From positions 1-10,599 of the forward strand of contig DAOVUC010000030.1 in the NCBI GenBank assembly GCA_030632765.1: a DNA stretch of 10,599 nucleotides. Direction: 5' to 3'. The notes beneath the pieces were generated by a model. That model had not been told where the DNA came from, ran no database searches, and saw only the letters and a program-made list of their open reading frames with translations. Both the position numbers and the translations under genes were made by a program. Source of the stretch: Candidatus Dadabacteria bacterium. Lineage in GTDB: Bacteria > Desulfobacterota_D > UBA1144 > Nemesobacterales > UBA2774. Within the stretch, counting starts at the first letter, position 1; each line of letters begins with the position of its first letter. Below are positions 5,598-10,599 of the stretch, piece after piece.

Positions 5598-6317
5598 ATG
5601 AACCTGAGCATAATAATACCTACATTAAACGAGGTAGCTTATCTGCCTGTAACTATTGAAAAAATCAAGCGGAACGCAACTCTCGGAGAGCCGTATGAGA
5701 TAATCGTAGCAGATTCAAGCTCTACGGATGGGACTTGTGAAATAGCCCTTAAGCTTGGAGTTAAACTTGTCAGGAGTAATAACGCTTCTCCCGGTCGAGC
5801 TTATGTTCTAAACGAAGCTGCACAGTCTGCTACTGGAGATGTGTTTTTATTTTTAGATGCGGACACGTTAGTTCCACAAGGTTATGATGAATCTATAGAA
5901 AGAGCTTTAACAAATCCGAATGTTGTAGGCGGGGCATTTGAATTTTCCTTAGATGGGCAAGAGTTTGGACTCAGGATTGTAGAGTTTATAAACAGGATAC
6001 GATATAGGGTACGTCAGCGATATTACGGCGATCAGGGGATATTTGTCCGGTCTCATGTATTTAAAAAAGTTGGAGGTTATCCGGAGATCGGTTTACTTGA
6101 GGCTGCCCATTTTTGTAAGAAATTGAAGAAAGAAGGGGATCTCAAGCTTATAAAAGAGGGTATATATACCTCCCCGCGCCGCTTCTTAGATGGGGGGATT
6201 TATAAGGTTCTGGCCGGAGATATCAAGATATGGTTTTTGGACTTGATCGGGGTCAGAGTTGAAAAATATGCCGATGCCTATTGGAGAGACAATAAACTCA
6301 GGACCAAAAACCGTTGA
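5598..6317 (+). CDS. Family 2 glycosyltransferase, TIGR04283-like
   Basis: This 239-residue protein has a GT-A fold of family GT2. It would transfer a sugar from a nucleotide-sugar donor to an unknown acceptor. The donor-binding half shows MNLSIIIPTLNE (1-12), VADSSSTDGT (37-46) and the metal-binding LDADT (86-90). The second half shows GGAFEFSLDG (111-120) and YGDQGIFVR (143-151), typical of the small soluble GT2 group associated with radical SAM/selenodomain genes. No clear membrane segment is visible apart from a mildly hydrophobic C-terminal stretch (IWFLDLIGV). Where relatives carry a MEDVxL-type motif this protein reads LLEAAHF (166-172), so the usual Asp is Ala169. The ATG at 5598 is preferred over an in-frame TTG at 5586 because family members begin with this MxLSIIIPTLNE pattern; neither has a good Shine-Dalgarno. 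It follows a strong terminator, so it needs its own promoter, which I could not identify. Its stop is 8 bp from the converging sucB stop. Confidence 0.88.
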   Translation: MNLSIIIPTLNEVAYLPVTIEKIKRNATLGEPYEIIVADSSSTDGTCEIALKLGVKLVRSNNASPGRAYVLNEAAQSATGDVFLFLDADTLVPQGYDESIERALTNPNVVGGAFEFSLDGQEFGLRIVEFINRIRYRVRQRYYGDQGIFVRSHVFKKVGGYPEIGLLEAAHFCKKLKKEGDLKLIKEGIYTSPRRFLDGGIYKVLAGDIKIWFLDLIGVRVEKYADAYWRDNKLRTKNR

Positions 6318-6325
6318 TTTTAGAG

Positions 6326-7564
6326 TTACCCTTCCAGGAGTAAAGATTCCGGATCTTGAATTAGCTCTTTAAGTCTTACCAGGAACTGTACCGCTTCTCT
6401 GCCGTCCACAATTCTATGATCGTAACTAAGGGCTACATACATCATTGGGCGGATTTCGAGCTCGCCGTTTATAACAATAGGCCTTTGTTCTATTTTATGA
6501 AGGCCGAGGATTCCCACCTGTGGCGGATTCAATATCGGGGTGCTCATGAGTGAGCCGAAAACTCCACCGTTTGTAATGGTGAATGTCCCACCCATAATAT
6601 CTTCTAAGGCCAAGGTGTTTTCTTCCGCTTTTACGGCGAATTCTTTTATTCTTTTTTCTATTTCGGCAAATGACATGCTATCGGCGTTTTTAAGCACCGG
6701 GACTACAAGACCCTCGCTTGCTCCTATTGCAACGCCAATATCATAATAATATTTTAAAATCATATCGTCGCCGTCAATTTCACCGTTTACAGGCGGGAAC
6801 TCCTTAAGCGCTCCGATTGAGGCTTTAACGAAGAACGAGTTCAACCCTAAATTTACGCCGTACCTTTCTATAAATGATTCTTTGCGTCTCTTTCTAAGCT
6901 CCATCACAGCGCTCATATCAACCTCGTTAAATGTGGTGAGCATTGCTGTAGTCTGAGTTGCCTCTAACATCCTGCGCGCTATGGTTCTTCTTCGGCGGGA
7001 CATCTTGATTCGCTCTTCCCTTACATCTCTTGGGACCGCTAAAGTAGGAGGTATTACTGCAGGTGCCTTATGAATGGTTTCCACACTTGATGCTTCTATC
7101 TCGGATTCTTCAACTTCCATCTGTATATATCTTTCCACATCTTCTTTCGTAATACGGCCGCTTGTTCCAGTAGCCTCAACTTTGCTCAAGTCAACATCAA
7201 ATTCTTCAGCCAGCCGTCTGGCAACTGGTGTTATTTTTTCAAGAACCTCTTCTTTAGGTTGTGAAGGCTCTTCTTTTTCTTGATCTTCTTCTTTGACTAC
7301 TTCTGCTTGGACAGCGCTTGATGCGTCAGCTTCTTCAAGTACACCAAGTACTTCGCCTACTTCAACGTCATCATTGTCTCTTTTTAGTATGGTTTTTATG
7401 ATTCCCGGTTTCTCAGCCGCTACTTCAAAGTTAGCTTTTTCAGTTTCAAGCTCAAGCAAGGCTTCGCCGATCTTTACAGAATCCCCTTCTGATTTAAACC
7501 ATCTGATTACTGTGGCCTCAACAATGGATTCCCCTAATTCAGGTACGACTATATTCGTTGACAT
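6326..7564 (-). CDS. sucB: Dihydrolipoyllysine-residue succinyltransferase (E2 of 2-oxoglutarate dehydrogenase)
   Basis: E2 forms the core of the 2-oxoglutarate dehydrogenase complex and passes the succinyl group from E1 to coenzyme A by a swinging lipoyl arm. At 412 residues it has the usual length. An N-terminal lipoyl domain (about 3-76) has its lipoylation site in [10 protein letters not shown] (Lys43). An acidic, Ala/Glu-rich linker (about 78-108) follows. The peripheral subunit-binding domain is at 110-147 ([23 protein letters not shown]). After a second linker comes the catalytic domain (about 183-410), with [11 protein letters not shown] (211-221), typical of succinyl- rather than acetyl-transferases, and the active-site SYDHRIVDG (380-388; His383, Asp387). 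All key residues are present. It starts 16 nt after the sucA stop, with GGAG 7 nt before the ATG, so the two are co-transcribed. No terminator is visible in the short gap to the converging glycosyltransferase gene. Confidence 0.95.
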   Translation of the reverse strand: MSTNIVVPELGESIVEATVIRWFKSEGDSVKIGEALLELETEKANFEVAAEKPGIIKTILKRDNDDVEVGEVLGVLEEADASSAVQAEVVKEEDQEKEEPSQPKEEVLEKITPVARRLAEEFDVDLSKVEATGTSGRITKEDVERYIQMEVEESEIEASSVETIHKAPAVIPPTLAVPRDVREERIKMSRRRRTIARRMLEATQTTAMLTTFNEVDMSAVMELRKRRKESFIERYGVNLGLNSFFVKASIGALKEFPPVNGEIDGDDMILKYYYDIGVAIGASEGLVVPVLKNADSMSFAEIEKRIKEFAVKAEENTLALEDIMGGTFTITNGGVFGSLMSTPILNPPQVGILGLHKIEQRPIVINGELEIRPMMYVALSYDHRIVDGREAVQFLVRLKELIQDPESLLLEG

Positions 7565-7580
7565 TTTGTTTCTCCGATTA

Positions 7581-10394
7581 CTATACGTTCTTAACCCATG
7601 TAATACCTAATTCATCTAAGTTAGGCAGGTCTTTGTCAATCATAAACGATTGTTTAATTAATGCTTCCTGATTTACTTTATGCATTGAGGATGAGCCCTC
7701 CGCCGGGCTAGAATTACGGCGCCTACCAATATAATGAAGAGGGAAGCGTCCGTCAATTAGCTTTCTGAAAAATGGGAACATAAACATCCATGCGCCCATG
7801 GTTTCAGGTTCTTCTTGCACCCATACTACTTCTTTAAGTTTTGGATACCGGCTCAATACTTTTTTCAGCATTACAGTCGGAATGGGGTAGAGCTGTTCCA
7901 CTCTTGCGATTGCAATGTCTTTTGAGTTCTGCTTTCTATATTCGCTGTTGTTGAGATCTATAAATACTTTACCGCTGCATAATATAAGGCGTTTAACATT
8001 CTTTGCCTGCTTGTCGTCCATCTCATCATCAATAACAGGCTGCCATGATCCCTGAGACAGATCTCGCAATGAAGAATTAATAGAGGGATTACGCAGCAAA
8101 CTCTTAGGAGTAAGAACTATTAAAGGAAGAGGATCAATGTCCAGAACCCCGGCTTGCCGCCTCAGTAGATGGAAGTACTGCGCTGAAGTTGTGCAGTTTG
8201 CGATACGCATGTTAATTTCAGCCGCGGAGCCCATAAATCTTGCTGGTCTGCCGGTTGAGTGGTCGGGGCCCTGACCCTCGTATCCATGAGGTAATAATAA
8301 TACTAGTGAAGGGGTTTGTCCCCACTTGGCTCTGGCAGACACGAGATACTCATCTATTATTGTCTGTGCGCCGTTTATAAAATCCCCGTATTGCGCCTCC
8401 CAGATAACAAGTCGGTTTGGTTCCTGTATATTGTATCCGTATTCAAAACCGATGCATGCGTTTTCGGTAAGCGGGCTGTTGTGTATTTCAAAAGCGGCTC
8501 TTGCTTGAGGTATATTTTGAAGCGGAGTATATGGTGTCCAGGTATTAAAATCATGAAGCACCGCGTGTCTGTGGCTAAAAGTACCTCTTTGAGTGTCTTG
8601 TCCGGTAAGGCGTATAGTGGTACCGTCGGCTATTATAGAGGCGAATGCTAAGTCCTCCGCTGTTGCCCAATCGATAGTCTTCTCATCTAGCCCATCGAAG
8701 GATTTTGCTCTTCGTTCCATTCCGCGTTTTAGCTTGGAGTTAATAGTAAAGTTGTCAGGAAGTTCGAGCAAAGAAGCGTTTAGTTCTTTAAGGGTCTTAA
8801 CAGGAACTGATGTTTTAACTTTCCGCGCTGCGCCCGCAGGAGGGAGTTTCGGGTGCGTCTCTTCAGGTATATCTTCAGGTGTCAGTGATTCAAAAGCGCC
8901 ATGTAGTTTTTCTGTGAATTCACCTATTATTTTCTCAGGTTCATTCTTATCTATTATGTCTCTATTGACCAGTGTATTAGCCCATATTTCTCTAACCGTA
9001 GGATGGTTTTTAATCTTCTTATACATTTCTGGCTGAGTAAATGTAGGTTCGTCTGCCTCATTATGACCGTGGCGTCTGTATCCCACTAAGTCTATTAATA
9101 TGTCTTTATGGAACTTTTTGAGATATACGAATGCTATTCTGGCGGCTTCAATGCATGATTCCGGGTCATCCGCGTTTACGTGTAATATAGGAATTTCAAA
9201 ACCCTTAGCTAAGTCACTGGCATAAAGCGTGCTCCGGCTATCAGTCGGTAAAGTAGTATATCCAAGTTGGTTGTTTGTAATGATATGTATTGTTCCCCCA
9301 GTATTGTATCCTGGAAGACGTGATAAATTAAGTGTTTCTGAAACTATTCCTTGTCCCGGAAAGGCTGAATCTCCGTGGACTATTATAGGTAAAGACACCG
9401 CCGGATCAAAGATTGGAGCACCGGGATTGTCAACATTCGTACCCGCGGCTCGGGTCATACCTTCGACAACCGGGTTTACCGATTCTAAGTGACTTGGGTT
9501 AGGAACTAGTGTGATTTCCATATCTATGGTCCTTCCATTTTTTACCGCATGTCGGGCTCCATCGTGGTATTTAACATCGCCAGTCCAACCCATATCATCT
9601 CTGAAGTCCCGCTGCAGCACCGGGTCTTTAAACTTAATTAGAGTTCCTTTATAGTTTTTATTCATTACATGATGCATTACATTAAGGCGGCCCCTGTGAG
9701 CCATCCCCAGTATTATGTGGTGGATGGCGGATTCTGCCGCAAGCCCAACCATCTCATTTAGCATGGGTACCATAATATCCACACCTTCAATAGAAAAACG
9801 GAATTTCCCCGGGAAAATACGGTGGAGAAACCTCTCTAACACCTCAACTTTAGTAAGACTTTCTAGAAGCAAGCGTTCATTAATAGGATCATTCGGGGGC
9901 CGAAAAGCTCCAGATTCTGCAGCGTCTCTAAACCATTTTCTCTCTTCAAGACAGTTAAGATGATAGAAGTCATAGCCAATTTTGGATGAATAAACTGAAC
10001 GTAGCTTTTTAATTGCTTCATAAGCATTTGATGTTGTCTCGGCAATATGGCCCCTAACTAAACTTGGCGGCAATTGAAATAGATCCTCGTTAGTTAAATT
10101 GTGTCCGGCAACGGAGAGGCAAGAATCCCCAGGTGGGGTACTTCCGAGCGGATCAAGATCAGCTTCTAAGTGTCCGAAGGCCCTAATTGCTTGCGCTAAG
10201 TTAGCCGTAGCAACTATTTTATCCATATCCTGCGGGTGAGCATCAGTAGTCGTAGATTCTGATGTCTCAGGATTCCACTTCTCAAAAAGTACTCTTGCAT
10301 CAGGATCTACAGAATCAGGATCTTGTAGATAGCGCTCGTATAACTCGACCACGTAACCTGAGTTAGGTCCATGAAACATATGCCAAAGGTTCAT
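7581..10394 (-). CDS. sucA: 2-oxoglutarate dehydrogenase E1 component (thiamine diphosphate-dependent)
   Basis: E1 decarboxylates 2-oxoglutarate on thiamine diphosphate and succinylates the lipoyl arm of SucB, a committed TCA-cycle step in the cytoplasm. At 937 residues it has the family length (E. coli 933). The N-terminal E2-binding region is present ([17 protein letters not shown], 7-23). Active-site blocks are [11 protein letters not shown] (230-240), [13 protein letters not shown] (298-310) and the diphosphate-binding region from [10 protein letters not shown] (340-349) to NNQLGYT (374-380). [17 protein letters not shown] is at 439-455. The transketolase-like C-terminal half has [15 protein letters not shown] (596-610), [12 protein letters not shown] (666-677) and [13 protein letters not shown] (701-713). 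No motif is missing. The ATG at 10394 is preceded by AGGAA (10401-10405); a Met at residue 6 is a less likely start. It is first in a sucA-sucB operon. The E3 gene (lpd), sucCD and sdh genes are not in the window. Confidence 0.97.
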   Translation of the reverse strand: MNLWHMFHGPNSGYVVELYERYLQDPDSVDPDARVLFEKWNPETSESTTTDAHPQDMDKIVATANLAQAIRAFGHLEADLDPLGSTPPGDSCLSVAGHNLTNEDLFQLPPSLVRGHIAETTSNAYEAIKKLRSVYSSKIGYDFYHLNCLEERKWFRDAAESGAFRPPNDPINERLLLESLTKVEVLERFLHRIFPGKFRFSIEGVDIMVPMLNEMVGLAAESAIHHIILGMAHRGRLNVMHHVMNKNYKGTLIKFKDPVLQRDFRDDMGWTGDVKYHDGARHAVKNGRTIDMEITLVPNPSHLESVNPVVEGMTRAAGTNVDNPGAPIFDPAVSLPIIVHGDSAFPGQGIVSETLNLSRLPGYNTGGTIHIITNNQLGYTTLPTDSRSTLYASDLAKGFEIPILHVNADDPESCIEAARIAFVYLKKFHKDILIDLVGYRRHGHNEADEPTFTQPEMYKKIKNHPTVREIWANTLVNRDIIDKNEPEKIIGEFTEKLHGAFESLTPEDIPEETHPKLPPAGAARKVKTSVPVKTLKELNASLLELPDNFTINSKLKRGMERRAKSFDGLDEKTIDWATAEDLAFASIIADGTTIRLTGQDTQRGTFSHRHAVLHDFNTWTPYTPLQNIPQARAAFEIHNSPLTENACIGFEYGYNIQEPNRLVIWEAQYGDFINGAQTIIDEYLVSARAKWGQTPSLVLLLPHGYEGQGPDHSTGRPARFMGSAAEINMRIANCTTSAQYFHLLRRQAGVLDIDPLPLIVLTPKSLLRNPSINSSLRDLSQGSWQPVIDDEMDDKQAKNVKRLILCSGKVFIDLNNSEYRKQNSKDIAIARVEQLYPIPTVMLKKVLSRYPKLKEVVWVQEEPETMGAWMFMFPFFRKLIDGRFPLHYIGRRRNSSPAEGSSSMHKVNQEALIKQSFMIDKDLPNLDELGITWVKNV

Positions 10395-10599
10395 ATCTTT
10401 TTCCTATTGAATTATGTAATTCTCTTTGTGGATGGCGTGTAATTCTAGCATCAAATTTCGATAATAATAGTAGCACAAGAAATATTAGTTCGCAATTGCG
10501 TTTGCTACAATTTATCTCTTTTTTAACATGAGATGTTCTTTGCAAGAAGTTTAATTCTCTTAGAGGGAAAGATTGGGTTATAAGCTTGTATTTATCCCA
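10395..10599. other. Intergenic region upstream of sucA
   Basis: These 205 bp hold the probable sucA promoter (10442-10450), a perfect 10-bp palindrome CGCAATTGCG (10491-10500) and a plus-strand extended -10-like TGCTACAAT (10503-10511). The last could serve a divergent gene beyond the right edge. No convincing coding sequence, RNA gene or terminator is visible. One minus-strand frame stays open from the right edge to 10363, but it does not look like protein. Confidence 0.4.
10442..10450 (-). promoter_or_regulatory. Extended -10 promoter of the sucAB operon
   Basis: The minus strand reads TGCTAGAAT: a TAGAAT -10 box (five of six to consensus) with the TG extension one base upstream. No good -35 box lies 16-18 bp further upstream, which fits extended -10 promoters. 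Transcription would begin near 10435 and leave a leader of about 40 nt. A second option, TTGCGA then TACTAT 17 bp on, lies a little further upstream. Confidence 0.45.

Noticed and set aside
8593..9036. Plus-strand open frame of 147 codons within sucA
   Set aside because: It is fully antisense to conserved sucA coding sequence, has no ribosome binding site and is Ser-rich; a shadow frame.
7581..10394. Pyruvate dehydrogenase E1 (AceE) instead of SucA
   Set aside because: The N-terminal FHGPNSGYV block, the [10 protein letters not shown] and GHNEADEP motifs, and the adjacent succinyltransferase-type E2 all point to 2-oxoglutarate dehydrogenase.
10363..10599. Minus-strand frame open from the right edge to a stop at 10363, overlapping the sucA start
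   Set aside because: Composition does not look like a conserved protein, it overlaps the sucA start, and it runs through the probable sucA promoter. A chance open frame of 79 codons is believable in AT-rich DNA, but the 3' end of an upstream gene cannot be excluded without more sequence.

Overview
This window reads as ordinary bacterial chromosome from an AT-rich, Gram-negative organism (roughly 40% GC by eye). A secreted protein ending in an IPTL-CTERM sorting signal points to a bacterium with an outer membrane and an exosortase system. The long N-terminal extension of RecG and the style of the sigma factor, SucA and SucB fit a deltaproteobacterial-type or related candidate lineage. That placement is inference; nothing here fixes the phylum.

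Layout, left to right. The left edge holds the first 13 codons of a minus-strand gene with a very strong ribosome binding site. About 260 bp of regulatory DNA lies upstream of it: a -24/-12 (sigma54-like) element inside a palindrome, a competing sigma70-like promoter, an 18-bp inverted repeat, and a cluster of TGTGYRA half-sites. Next, on the minus strand, is a group 2-like sigma70-family factor (301-1437), preceded by a short ORF whose stop codon overlaps the sigma gene's Shine-Dalgarno. A 150-bp divergent intergenic region carries a good extended -10 promoter for recG (1810-4341, plus). After recG comes a secreted, propeller-like IPTL-CTERM protein (4436-5414). Its frame is broken twice, each time at a homopolymer and each time by one apparently missing base. 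A near-perfect rho-independent terminator follows, then a family 2 glycosyltransferase (5598-6317). This converges, with an 8-bp gap, on a minus-strand sucA-sucB operon (10394 down to 6326) encoding E1 and E2 of 2-oxoglutarate dehydrogenase. The last 205 bp hold the sucA promoter region.

How the genes work together. SucA and SucB form the decarboxylase and succinyl-transfer core of one TCA-cycle complex; the E3 (dihydrolipoamide dehydrogenase) gene is not in the window. RecG, the sigma factor, the glycosyltransferase and the IPTL-CTERM protein are separate transcription units with no evident shared pathway.

I see no mobile element, CRISPR array, tRNA or rRNA gene, and no clear multi-gene novel system. 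The parts most worth a second look are the operator-rich region at 68-252, the doubly frameshifted IPTL-CTERM gene, and a sigma factor whose -10-reading surface has diverged while its -35-reading helix is conserved. No gene-free stretch exceeds 300 bp.
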